From contig NZ_JALLIY010000012.1 in NCBI RefSeq assembly GCF_023242315.1, positions 1 to 64,000 on the forward strand: DNA of 64,000 nt, read 5' to 3'. Positions within the stretch are counted from its first letter, which is position 1; each line of letters starts with the position of its first letter. This stretch comes from Pseudomonas sp. MWU13-2105 (GTDB lineage: Bacteria; Pseudomonadota; Gammaproteobacteria; Pseudomonadales; Pseudomonadaceae). Below the pieces are notes generated by a model. It had not been told where the DNA came from and made no database searches. It worked only from the letters and a program-made list of their open reading frames with translations. Made by a program: the position numbers and the translations under genes. Below are positions 24,224-32,374 of this stretch, one piece after another.

Positions 24224-25354
24224 ATGGATTACCGAGATACGCCGGAAGAAGCCACGTTCCGCTTGGAGTTGCGCGAGTGGTTCAAGCACAACACGCCTGC
24301 TAACTGGCGCGATATCACCTCCCCCGAAGGTACCCGCGCTTTGGCCAGGGACTGGCATAAGGCGCTCTATGCCAACGGCTACATCGGCCTGAACTGGCCC
24401 AGGGAATATGGCGGTCAGGGCTTGTCGCCCAGTTTCGACGCCATTCTCAACGACGAGGCCGGGCGTGCCGATGCCCCGCGTCTTCCAGGCATGGTGAACT
24501 ACCTGGGCCGGGCGATTTTTACCTATGGAACCGAAGAGCAGAAATTGCGTTTCCTGCCCACTCTGCTCAGCGGCGAAGTGCAATGGTGCCAAGGGTTCAG
24601 CGAACCGGGGGCCGGCTCCGACCTGGCCTCGCTGCGCACCCGCGCCGAACTGCATGACGACCATTACCTGGTCAATGGCCAGAAGATGTGGACCAGCGGC
24701 GCCTTGCAAGCCGACTGGTGTCTGTTGCTGGCTCGCACCGACCCCAGTGCCGCCAAGCACAAGGGTATTTCCTGTTTGCTGACGCCGTTGAATGTACCCG
24801 GTATCACCGTCAAACCCATTGTTCTGCACAGTGGTGACCCGGAAACCGCCGAGGTCTTTTTCGATGACGTCAATATCCCGCTGACGCAACAGATCGGTGA
24901 GGCCGGCGCAGGTTGGCGTATCGCGATGACCACCCTGTCCTACGAACGTGGGGCTTCCGACACCGGCTCAATTTCAGTGCTGCGCCGCCAACTGCGCGAG
25001 CTTGAACAGATCGCCGGTGAGCGTGGGCTGCTGAGCGACATGAGTATCCGCATCAAGCTGGCCCGCGCCCATGTCGACATCGAAGCCCTGAGCCTCAACG
25101 TCGCCCAGCAATTGTCCTTGCGTCTCGCAGGCCGCGACCCGGGCCCGGAAGGCTCGGTCGGCAAGCTGCTGTGGTCCAAGGCCGCCCAGTACACGATGCA
25201 CGTCGCACTTGATGTTCTGGGTGCTGATGCCCTGACCGGCAACGCACCGCGCTGGTTAAGCGAGTACTTCACCTCGCGCCCGGTCAGCGTGTATGGCGGC
25301 TCGTCGCAGATCCAGAAAAACATCCTGGCACGCATGCTCGATATGCCTCGCTAA
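24224..25354 (+). CDS. Acyl-CoA dehydrogenase subunit (partner of the preceding gene)
   Basis: 376 residues. FAD-binding motif WCQGFSEPGAGSDLASLRTRA near 125-145, SGALQADWCLLLARTD near 160-175, PLTQQIGEAGAGWRIAMTTLSYERG near 220-245 and the C-terminal YGGSSQIQKNILARMLDMPR. It starts immediately after the stop of the partner subunit, consistent with an obligate heteromer formed by coupled translation. Inferred reaction: introduction of the alpha,beta double bond into the remaining three-carbon steroid side chain as a CoA thioester, with electrons passing to ETF. Substrate specificity is inferred from the neighbouring hydratase and aldolase genes. Confidence 0.86.
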   Translation: MDYRDTPEEATFRLELREWFKHNTPANWRDITSPEGTRALARDWHKALYANGYIGLNWPREYGGQGLSPSFDAILNDEAGRADAPRLPGMVNYLGRAIFTYGTEEQKLRFLPTLLSGEVQWCQGFSEPGAGSDLASLRTRAELHDDHYLVNGQKMWTSGALQADWCLLLARTDPSAAKHKGISCLLTPLNVPGITVKPIVLHSGDPETAEVFFDDVNIPLTQQIGEAGAGWRIAMTTLSYERGASDTGSISVLRRQLRELEQIAGERGLLSDMSIRIKLARAHVDIEALSLNVAQQLSLRLAGRDPGPEGSVGKLLWSKAAQYTMHVALDVLGADALTGNAPRWLSEYFTSRPVSVYGGSSQIQKNILARMLDMPR

Positions 25355-25371
25355 CCTGAAGGAGCAATACC

Positions 25372-26130
25372 ATGCGCTTGAACAATCGTATCGCCGTCGT
25401 CACCGGAGCTTCGCAGGGTATTGGCCGCAGTATTGCCAACCTTTACGCCAAGGAAGGCGCCAAGGTCGCCATCGTCGACGTCAATGTCGCGGCGGGCGAG
25501 GACGCCGCGGAGCAGATCAACGCCGAAGGCGGCAGCGCCCTGTTCGTGCGCTGCGACATCGCTCAACGCGATGAAGTCGACAAGGCCGCAGCGCTGATCA
25601 AATCAAGCTTTGGCCCCATCGACATTCTGGTCAATAACGCCGGTATCACCCGTCCCGCAATGCTGCACAAGATGACTGACAGCGAGTGGAACCAGGTCAT
25701 CGACGTGCATCTGCATGGCTCGTTCTACTGGCTGCAGGCGGTGGTCAACGACATGATCGAACGGCGCTGGGGACGCATCATCTTTAGCAGTTCCTCCACA
25801 GCCCAGAACGGTTCGATCGGCCAGATCAACTACGCGGCGGCCAAGTCGGCGATGCTCGGAATGATGCGCACCGCCGCCCGTGAACTGGGCAAGCACAACA
25901 TTCTGGTGAATGCCATCGCACCGGCGGCGGCCACGGAAATGACCAAAGCCATCATGACCGATGCGAAATTCGCCGATGCCCGCGAGGCCGCCCTCAAACA
26001 GCATCCGCTACGGCGTTCAGCGGAACCCGCGGAAATCGCCCCGGCATTCCTCTATCTGGCCAGTGAAGAGTCCTCCTATATCACCGGGCAAGTGCTGTCG
26101 GTAGACGGCGGCTCGATGATGGTGCGCTGA
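25372..26130 (+). CDS. Short-chain dehydrogenase in the side-chain operon
   Basis: 252 residues. TGASQGIGRS at 12-21, acidic residue in VDVNVA (NAD preference), NNAGIT near 88, catalytic Ser in IFSSSSTAQNG, Tyr and Lys in YAAAKSAMLGMM near 155-160, and SVDGGSMMVR at the end. It resembles FabG-type and hydroxysteroid dehydrogenases. Its place between the ACAD pair and the acyl-CoA synthetase suggests action on a steroid hydroxyl or a beta-hydroxyacyl-CoA. AAGGAGCAATACC lies just before the ATG. The exact substrate cannot be told from sequence. Confidence 0.82.
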   Translation: MRLNNRIAVVTGASQGIGRSIANLYAKEGAKVAIVDVNVAAGEDAAEQINAEGGSALFVRCDIAQRDEVDKAAALIKSSFGPIDILVNNAGITRPAMLHKMTDSEWNQVIDVHLHGSFYWLQAVVNDMIERRWGRIIFSSSSTAQNGSIGQINYAAAKSAMLGMMRTAARELGKHNILVNAIAPAAATEMTKAIMTDAKFADAREAALKQHPLRRSAEPAEIAPAFLYLASEESSYITGQVLSVDGGSMMVR

Positions 26131-26170
26131 GGCGCAACGGTTGCGATCAGAACAGACAAGGACAATAACA

Positions 26171-28291
26171 ATGACGCCTCTCGATACCGCCGCCCCTGAC
26201 CTGGACCGCCTGCTGTCTCCACGCTCAATCGCCATGGTCGGCGCCTCCAACAATCTCAACAGCATCGGTGGGCTGGTCTTCGCCAATCTCAAACGCTCCT
26301 TCAGCGGCCCGCTGTATCCGATCCATCCCAAGGACAGCGAGGTCCAGGGATACCTGGCCTACAACTGCCTGCAAGACATGCCGCAAACTGTCGACCTGGT
26401 GGTCATCGCCGTGGCCAGCCACGCAGTCGAAGGGGTCATGGAGCAGGCCGTGGCCAAGGGCGTCGGAGGTATCGTGTTGCTCTCCTCCGGCTTTGCCGAA
26501 GCCGGAGCCGAAGGCATTGCCCTGCAACAACGTATTGCCGATAAGGCCAGGGCCGCGGGGATCCGGGTGATTGGCCCCAATTGCATCGGTTACCTGAGTA
26601 TTGGCGGCGGGGTGATGGCCAACTTTGCCCTGACTCCCGACGAGCCCCTGCCTCCCGGCGGCGGCGTAGCCCTGGTGTCGCAAAGCGGCGGTTTCGGCTC
26701 CTACCTGACGACCAAGGGCTTGCTCACCGGCCTGCATCTTGGCTGGTTCGTCAGCACCGGCAACGAACTCGACGTGAACATCGCCCAGGTCCTGCGCTAC
26801 CTGGTCGAGCGGCCGGAGGTGCGTGTGCTGCTGGCTTTCAGCGAAACACTGCGCGATCCGGAGATCTTCATCGAAGCAGCACGCCGGGCCCATACCCTCG
26901 ACAAACCCATGGTGGTACTCAAGGCCGGTCGCTCGGAAGCGGCGGCCAAGGCTGCCATGAGCCACACCGCCTCGGTGGTCGGCGCCGCCGATGTGTTCGA
27001 TGCCATTTGCCGGCAGTACGGCGTCATCGTCGCCGGCAGCATGGAGGAGATGCTCGACCTGGGTATGATTTTCCAGGATGGCCGTCGCGTCGGCGGTAAC
27101 CGCCTGGCGATCATGACCTCCTCGGGTGGAGCCGGTGTGTTGCTGGCCGATGAAGCAGGCATGAACGGATTGGCCGTACCGACCTTCCCCGAAGACGAGC
27201 AGGATAAAATGCTCCTGGTATTGCACAGGCCATTCTTCGGTAACGTGGCCAACCCGATAGACACCACTGCCGCGGCGCGCCCCGAAGCTATCGGCGCCTT
27301 GCTGAATGTGCTGGCCAGCAGCGACTCGGTCGACATGATCACCACCGTCACCTGGGCCCGTGCCATAGGCGCGGCGAAAGACCTCGCGACCTACTACCAA
27401 CGCACCAGCAAGCCAATGGCGGTGCTTTCCACCGATCTTGTCGAGCCGCTGAAACAGGCAGGTGTGCCAACCTACACTGACCCGCAACGCGTGGCAAAAT
27501 CCCTGGCCGCGCTCTATCGACACTCCGTGCGAAAGCCCCTGAACGAGCCGGGCTGGCAGTACGAACCGACCCGCGCGGCGCGAGCTCGACGGCACCTGCA
27601 ATTGCCCCCGGGCGAGTATGTATTGATGGAAGCCCAGGGCAAGCGCCTGTTCGCCGAATACGCAATCCCGCTGACCCGCGAAGAATGGGTGCATGACCTC
27701 GATGAAGCGGTGGCCGCCGCCGAGCGCATTGGCGGCAAGGTCGTGCTCAAGGTCATGTCTTACCAACTGCCACACAAGTCCGACGTGGGCGCCATTCGCC
27801 TTGGCCTGCAAGGCGAACCCGAGGTTCGCGAAGCCTACCTGTCCATGCTGGCGGAGGTGCGTCAACGCGCGCCACACGCCACCCTCGACGGCGTGCTGGT
27901 GCAACAGATGGTTCCAGCGCGCATGGAGCTGACCTGTGGCCTGCAACGTGATCCGCTGTTCGGTCCGATGGTGGCGATTGGTCTTGGCGGCGTGCTGGTC
28001 GAACAGCTCGCGCAAACTGCCCTGCTACGGCCCCCGTTCGACCTCGACATGGCGCGCGCGGCGCTCGGTCAATTGCTGCAAGGGCGTTTGATCCAGGGAC
28101 GGCGTGGTTTGTCGGAGCATGAGCAGGAACAGGTCGCGACGATCATGGTCGGCGTGGGCAACCTGGCACTCGAACTGGATGAGGTCGAAGAGGTGGACGT
28201 CAACCCCATCCGCGTCGCCAACGGCCTCGCCTTCGCTGCTGACGCGCTGGTGGTACTGGCCGGCAGATCATCCACCATGGAGCACCAGTGA
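26171..28291 (+). CDS. NDP-forming acyl-CoA synthetase (fused CoA-ligase and ATP-grasp domains)
   Basis: 706 residues from ATG 26171 (AAGGACAATAACA upstream). The first part is a CoA-binding domain (LLSPRSIAMVGASNNLNSIGGLVFANL) followed by the ligase domains with VSQSGGFGSYL and the phosphohistidine region KAAMSHTASVVGAADVFDAICRQYGVI near 260-290. The last 220 residues are an ATP-grasp domain (GGKVVLKVMSYQLPHKSDVGAIRLGL near 525-550, VDVNPIRV near the end). These enzymes activate a carboxylate with CoA and ATP, giving ADP. Most known steroid side-chain ligases are AMP-forming, so this class in a steroid operon is notable. It presumably activates the C22 or C24 acid or a downstream dicarboxylic product. 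It overlaps the next gene by ATGA. Confidence 0.85.
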   Translation: MTPLDTAAPDLDRLLSPRSIAMVGASNNLNSIGGLVFANLKRSFSGPLYPIHPKDSEVQGYLAYNCLQDMPQTVDLVVIAVASHAVEGVMEQAVAKGVGGIVLLSSGFAEAGAEGIALQQRIADKARAAGIRVIGPNCIGYLSIGGGVMANFALTPDEPLPPGGGVALVSQSGGFGSYLTTKGLLTGLHLGWFVSTGNELDVNIAQVLRYLVERPEVRVLLAFSETLRDPEIFIEAARRAHTLDKPMVVLKAGRSEAAAKAAMSHTASVVGAADVFDAICRQYGVIVAGSMEEMLDLGMIFQDGRRVGGNRLAIMTSSGGAGVLLADEAGMNGLAVPTFPEDEQDKMLLVLHRPFFGNVANPIDTTAAARPEAIGALLNVLASSDSVDMITTVTWARAIGAAKDLATYYQRTSKPMAVLSTDLVEPLKQAGVPTYTDPQRVAKSLAALYRHSVRKPLNEPGWQYEPTRAARARRHLQLPPGEYVLMEAQGKRLFAEYAIPLTREEWVHDLDEAVAAAERIGGKVVLKVMSYQLPHKSDVGAIRLGLQGEPEVREAYLSMLAEVRQRAPHATLDGVLVQQMVPARMELTCGLQRDPLFGPMVAIGLGGVLVEQLAQTALLRPPFDLDMARAALGQLLQGRLIQGRRGLSEHEQEQVATIMVGVGNLALELDEVEEVDVNPIRVANGLAFAADALVVLAGRSSTMEHQ

Positions 28292-28770
28292 TGACTGACC
28301 ACTCTCTGCTCGGCTACCAGTTCCCGCCGTTTCGCTTCAAGGTCGAGGAAGGCAAACTCGTCGAGTTCGCCAGAGCGGTGTATTGCACCGACAGCTACTA
28401 CTTCGACAGCAACGCGGCGCGGCAACAGGGTTTCGACGCGCAACCGATCCCGCCGACGTATAGCACAGTGGCTTCGCACTGGCAGCCAGATTCAGCAAGC
28501 AACCCACTGAATCTCGACCTCAAACGCGTCCTCGCCGGAGGCAATGAATGGGAGTACCTACGCCCGATTGTTGCCGGTGAAGAACTCACCGTGCGTACGG
28601 CGATCACCGACGTCAGCCACAAACAAGGCAAGAAGGGCTTGATGACCTTGATCGTGCGGGAAATGAGCTTCTTCGACGCCCAGGAGCAACTGGCGCTGAT
28701 CGCCCGCAGCACCATCATCGAAATGCCACCCGCTCCTGCATTGAACGTGTCCGAGGTACTGCCGACATGA
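28288..28770 (+). CDS. MaoC-like hydratase subunit, non-catalytic (ChsH2 N-domain-like)
   Basis: 160 residues, single hot-dog domain: FRFKVEEGKLVEFARAVYCTD, PIPPTYSTVASHW, EYLRPIVAGEELTVRTAITDVSHKQGKKGLMTLIVREMSFFD. It lacks the D-x4-H catalytic motif of R-hydratases, as do FAS1-like/MaoC N-terminal halves. It overlaps the preceding ligase and the next MaoC gene by 4 bases each. In Mycobacterium the ChsH1-ChsH2 hydratase pairs a catalytic with a non-catalytic MaoC domain to hydrate the side-chain enoyl-CoA; here the two are separate small proteins. Probably works only as a complex with the next gene product. Confidence 0.82.
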   Translation: MMTDHSLLGYQFPPFRFKVEEGKLVEFARAVYCTDSYYFDSNAARQQGFDAQPIPPTYSTVASHWQPDSASNPLNLDLKRVLAGGNEWEYLRPIVAGEELTVRTAITDVSHKQGKKGLMTLIVREMSFFDAQEQLALIARSTIIEMPPAPALNVSEVLPT

Positions 28771-29219
28771 ACCGTACCAACCACAGTGTCTCGCCTTACC
28801 AGATCGGCGATACCGCTCCTGAACGTCGTGTCGGTCCCATCACCCGTACCGATATCGTGCGTTATGCCGGGGCCAGCGGCGATTTCAATCCGATCCATCA
28901 CGATGAAACCTTTGCCCAGCGCGCGGGTTATCGCAGTGTGTTCGGTCATGGCCTGCTGACGGCGGGCATCCTTTGCGCCTACACCACCTCCTGGCTCGGC
29001 CTGGCCGCATTGCGCAAATACTCGGTGCGCTATGTCTCTCAGGTCTGGCCTGGCGATACCTTGATCCTCAGCGGCAAGGTGATTGCGACAGAACCCTGCC
29101 AAACCGGCGGCACCCAGGTCAGCTGCGAGCTGCTGGTGCAGCGTGAAGCGGCCAACGGCGAGCGCCAGGACGTGCTGACCGCCAAGGCCGTCGCCGCCTA
29201 CCACGACAACCGGAGCTGA
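28767..29219 (+). CDS. MaoC-like hydratase subunit, catalytic (ChsH1-like)
   Basis: 150 residues. Hydratase-2 motif YAGASGDFNPIHHDETFA places catalytic D39 and H44 in the D-x4-H spacing; GYRSVFGHGLLTAGIL follows. Predicted to add water to the steroid enoyl-CoA made by the ACAD pair, giving a tertiary 17-hydroxy acyl-CoA, the substrate of the aldolase two genes downstream. Coupled by ATGA to the upstream subunit. Family and motif are clear; the steroid substrate is inferred from the operon. Confidence 0.87.
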   Translation: MNRTNHSVSPYQIGDTAPERRVGPITRTDIVRYAGASGDFNPIHHDETFAQRAGYRSVFGHGLLTAGILCAYTTSWLGLAALRKYSVRYVSQVWPGDTLILSGKVIATEPCQTGGTQVSCELLVQREAANGERQDVLTAKAVAAYHDNRS

Positions 29220-29223
29220 CACC

Positions 29224-29604
29224 ATGATCGATATCCATGAGCGAGCGCCTTACCAGCGCTACCTCGAGGGCCTGGCGCGTGGCGCGTTGGTCTATCAGCA
29301 CTGCAATCACTGCCAGAGTGCGGTGTTTTACCTGCGACTGTGCTGCCCTGCTTGCGGCTCGGTGGCACTCACGCTGCGCGACAGTCAGGGGCTGGGCACG
29401 CTCTACTCCTCAAGCGTGGTGTTCGACAAGGAGCACAACTACAACATTGTGCTGGTCGATCTGGATGAAGGGTTTCGCATGATGAGTACCGTGCTCGATT
29501 GTGCAGCCCCCAGCATTGGTGCGCGGGTCAAAGCTCGGGTCGAACATCAGCAAAGCGCTGGCCCACGGGTGGTGTTCGAGCTGGCTGAAGGGGGCATGGC
29601 ATGA
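29224..29604 (+). CDS. DUF35/OB-fold zinc protein, aldolase partner (ChsH2-DUF35-like)
   Basis: 126 residues. A rubredoxin-like zinc site at C27-x2-C30 and C41-x2-C44 (YQHCNHCQSAVFYLRLCCPAC) is followed by an OB-fold (LGTLYSSSVVFD, NIVLVDLDEGFRMMSTV). DUF35 proteins pair with thiolase-like enzymes and gate CoA-substrate entry. In Mycobacterium this domain is fused to ChsH2 and is required by the Ltp2 aldolase; here it is a free protein. The next gene overlaps by ATGA. Confidence 0.87.
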   Translation: MIDIHERAPYQRYLEGLARGALVYQHCNHCQSAVFYLRLCCPACGSVALTLRDSQGLGTLYSSSVVFDKEHNYNIVLVDLDEGFRMMSTVLDCAAPSIGARVKARVEHQQSAGPRVVFELAEGGMA

Positions 29605-30773
29605 GAGCACATCCGTTACGTGGTGCCGCCGCCGTGGTCGGTATCGCGGAGTCCGACCTGGGTGATGTCGGCCCGGAACGCTATGCCATCGAACTCGCCG
29701 GGCAAGCCGCGGTGCGTGCCCTGGCTGACGCCGGACTGGGCATGCAGGATGCCGACGGCCTGTTCGGCTGCGTGATGGGGCGCTTCATGTCCAACCTGGA
29801 CCTTGGCGAATACCTGGGGATTCGCCCACGCTACAGTGACAGCGGCAATATCGGAGGCAGCTCGTTCGTCTCCTATCTGCTGCATGCCGCGACCGCGCTG
29901 CAAGCCGGCCTATGTGATACCGCGTTGATCGTCTACGGCAGTACCCCGCGCGCGGATGCGCAGCGCAAACTGGCTCCAGGTGGCTTGATCGAACGGCCCA
30001 ACTACGAGGCGCCCTACAACCCTCGTCACCCCGTGTCCGGCTATGCCCTGGCTACCGCCCGGCATATGCACCAGTTTGGTACCACCCGCGAACAACTGGC
30101 GGAGGTGGCCGTGGCCGCACGGGCCTGGGCCCTGCTGAATCCCGTCGCGTTCTGCCACGACAAGGGAGCCCTGAGCATCGCGGATGTGTTGAACAGTAAA
30201 ATGGTCAGCAGCCCCTTGAGCGTGCGTGATTGCTGCCTGGTCACCGACGGAGGCGGTGCGGTGGTATTGACCCGGGCCGAGCGGGCCAAGGATCTGCGCA
30301 AACCACCGATCTACCTGCTCGGAGCCGGTGAAGCCCACTCTCATCGAAGCATTTCGCAGATGCCCGACCTGACCACCACAATCGCCACCGAGTCGTCAGC
30401 CCGCGCCTATGCCATGGCCCAGGTCACTCCGAGCGATATCGACGTCTTACAGCTCTACGACGCCTTCACCATCAACACCATCATGTTTCTCGAAGACCTG
30501 GGGTTCTGTGCCAAGGGTGAAGGCGGCGCCTTCGTCGGCGCCGGTCGTATCGCCCCCGGCGGAGCGCTGCCAACCAACACCAACGGTGGCGGTTTGTCCT
30601 ATTGCCACCCTGGTATGTACGGAATCTTCGCCATCATTGAGGCCGTGCGTCAGCTGCGTGGCGAGGCCGGGGCACGCCAACAATCGAACCTTGAACGGGC
30701 GCTGGCGCACGGCAACGGCGGCCAGTTTTCCAGCCAGGTCACGGCCATCTTCGGCACGCAGGCAGCCCTATGA
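29601..30773 (+). CDS. Thiolase-like steroid side-chain aldolase (Ltp2/Sal1-like)
   Basis: 390 residues with the SCP2-thiolase fold. Where degradative thiolases have a nucleophilic cysteine, this protein reads SGNIGGSSFVSYL near 81-93, with no Cys. The C-terminal stretch TNGGGLSYCHPGMYGIFAIIEAV and ALAHGNGGQFSSQVTAIFG keep the fold. Loss of the thiolase Cys fits the Ltp2/Sal1 class, which performs retro-aldol cleavage of the 17-hydroxy-C22-CoA, releasing propionyl-CoA or acetyl-CoA and a 17-ketosteroid. It is coupled to the DUF35 gene before it and the enoyl-CoA hydratase gene after it by 4-base overlaps. Confidence 0.87.
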   Translation: MRAHPLRGAAAVVGIAESDLGDVGPERYAIELAGQAAVRALADAGLGMQDADGLFGCVMGRFMSNLDLGEYLGIRPRYSDSGNIGGSSFVSYLLHAATALQAGLCDTALIVYGSTPRADAQRKLAPGGLIERPNYEAPYNPRHPVSGYALATARHMHQFGTTREQLAEVAVAARAWALLNPVAFCHDKGALSIADVLNSKMVSSPLSVRDCCLVTDGGGAVVLTRAERAKDLRKPPIYLLGAGEAHSHRSISQMPDLTTTIATESSARAYAMAQVTPSDIDVLQLYDAFTINTIMFLEDLGFCAKGEGGAFVGAGRIAPGGALPTNTNGGGLSYCHPGMYGIFAIIEAVRQLRGEAGARQQSNLERALAHGNGGQFSSQVTAIFGTQAAL

Positions 30774-31528
30774 GCAGCGTCCTTCGCGAGCGCCAAGGCT
30801 CGGTATTGCTGATTACCCTCAATCGGCCTGAGTCGCTGAACGCCTTCAACGCCGAGCTGCATCGCGAGCTGTCCGATGCCTGGCACGAGGCCAGTGATGT
30901 AGAGGTTCGTGCCGTCGTGCTCACCGGTAACGGCCGGGGCTTTTGCGCGGGCGCCGACCTGAAAGCCCAGCACGCACCGCAAGATGCCGGCCATAGCACC
31001 CTGCGACACACCTTCAATGCCCATACCCTGGCGATGGCGGCGCTGGAAAAACCGGTAATCGCCGCGATCAACGGCGCGGCGGCCGGCGCCGGACTGTCAC
31101 TGGCCTGTGCCGCCGATCTGCGGCTGGCCTCCAACACCGCCAAGTTCGTCCCTGCCTTCGTCGACATCGGCTTGGTGCCGGACTCCGGAGGCAGCTGGTT
31201 TATCACCCGCCTGCTCGGCTATGCCAGGACCTTTGCCTGGTTAAGCGGCAATCAACGGTTGGACGCCGATCAAGCACTGTCCTGGGGTTTGATCAGCGAA
31301 ATCCTTGAACCTGCACAGCTACTCCCCCGGGCGCTGCAACTGGCCACCGAACTCGCCGCCAAGCCGGGTCGCGCCGTTGGCCTGACCAAGCAGCTGCTGG
31401 CACAAGCCTCGCGGCAAAGCCTGGCCGAGCAACTGGAAGCTGAAGTCACCCTACAGACCCTGGCGTTGCTCGCTCCCGAGCGCGCGCAAGCTCGCGCGGC
31501 GATGCAGGAAAAACTCAAACGACGCTGA
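30770..31528 (+). CDS. Enoyl-CoA hydratase/isomerase, PaaG-like
   Basis: 252 residues, crotonase fold. CoA/oxyanion motifs GRGFCAGADLKAQ near 59-71 and AINGAAAGAGLSLACAADLRLAS near 100-123; FVDIGLVPDSGGSWFITRLLGYAR near 129-152 is typical of PaaG-type proteins, where the Asp after P can be catalytic. Its reaction may be hydration or isomerisation of an unsaturated side-chain or ring acyl-CoA. The start overlaps the aldolase stop (ATGA), so it is part of the same coupled operon. Precise role not determinable. Confidence 0.83.
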   Translation: MSSVLRERQGSVLLITLNRPESLNAFNAELHRELSDAWHEASDVEVRAVVLTGNGRGFCAGADLKAQHAPQDAGHSTLRHTFNAHTLAMAALEKPVIAAINGAAAGAGLSLACAADLRLASNTAKFVPAFVDIGLVPDSGGSWFITRLLGYARTFAWLSGNQRLDADQALSWGLISEILEPAQLLPRALQLATELAAKPGRAVGLTKQLLAQASRQSLAEQLEAEVTLQTLALLAPERAQARAAMQEKLKRR

Positions 31529-31564
31529 TACCCGGTCCCTCTACAACAAAAAAAGGAACCCACA

Positions 31565-32374
31565 ATGGCCGATTACGGACGTTTTCGCAGCATCCTTGCC
31601 CATCAGCAAGATGGCATACTGACACTGACCCTCAACCGCCCCGACCGCCTGAATGCGGTCGGCGATGACATGCACGAAGGTCTGGAAGCGATACTTCACG
31701 ATCTGCGCCACGACCCCAGCGTACGTGCGGTGCTGCTTACAGGTGCGGGGCGCGCCTTCTGTGTAGGGGGGGATGTCAAAGCCTTTGCGGACACCTCTCA
31801 GGTGGAGCACACACCCTACGAGTCCATGGCTCTGGTGACCCAGAGTGCCGCGCGCCTGATCGAGCGTTTCATCGAGGTTCCCCAACCGCTGGTGGCCGCC
31901 GTGCAGGGCTACGCGATGGGGCTTGGAGCGACCCTCGCCTTGATGTGCGATGTTCTGATCATTGCCGAGGACGCTCAGATTGCCGACACCCACGTCCCCG
32001 TCGGCCTGGTGGCAGGCGACGGTGGCGCGCTCGCCTGGCCCTTGGCGATGTCGTTCCGCGCGGCCAAGTATTATCTGATGACCGGCGAACGCCTCAATGG
32101 TATCGAGGCGGCCCGCCTGGGACTGGCACTGCGCGCAGTGCCTGCCGATCAACTTCAGGATCAGGCCCTGGCCCTCGTGCAGCGCCTTGCGGCCCTCCCC
32201 CCCCTGGCCTTGCAGGGCACCAAGCGCACGCTGAACCATATCCTGCGCCAGCGCAGCCAGTTGCTGATGGATACGGGGTTGCACCTGGAGGCGGCGACGT
32301 TCCTCAGTGACGACCACAAAGAAGCCGCGAGCGCATTCATGGAAAAACGCACGCCGACGTTCCATGGGCGCTGA
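31565..32374 (+). CDS. Enoyl-CoA hydratase/isomerase family protein
   Basis: 269 residues. Crotonase motifs GRAFCVGGDVKAFADTS near 60-76 and AVQGYAMGLGATLALMCDVLIIAEDAQIADTHVPVGLVAGDGGALAWPL near 113-160. The gene starts 36 bases after the first crotonase gene; AAAAAAAGGAACCCACA gives the RBS. It is a diverged paralogue of its neighbour rather than a recent duplicate. May act on a different chain length or ring-opened intermediate. Its end overlaps the MFS start by 11 bases. Confidence 0.83.
   Translation: MADYGRFRSILAHQQDGILTLTLNRPDRLNAVGDDMHEGLEAILHDLRHDPSVRAVLLTGAGRAFCVGGDVKAFADTSQVEHTPYESMALVTQSAARLIERFIEVPQPLVAAVQGYAMGLGATLALMCDVLIIAEDAQIADTHVPVGLVAGDGGALAWPLAMSFRAAKYYLMTGERLNGIEAARLGLALRAVPADQLQDQALALVQRLAALPPLALQGTKRTLNHILRQRSQLLMDTGLHLEAATFLSDDHKEAASAFMEKRTPTFHGR

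Noticed and set aside
26225-28015. 596-codon minus-strand ORF
   Set aside because: Antisense shadow of the NDP-forming acyl-CoA synthetase, with His/Gly/Gln-rich low-complexity character and no recognisable family.
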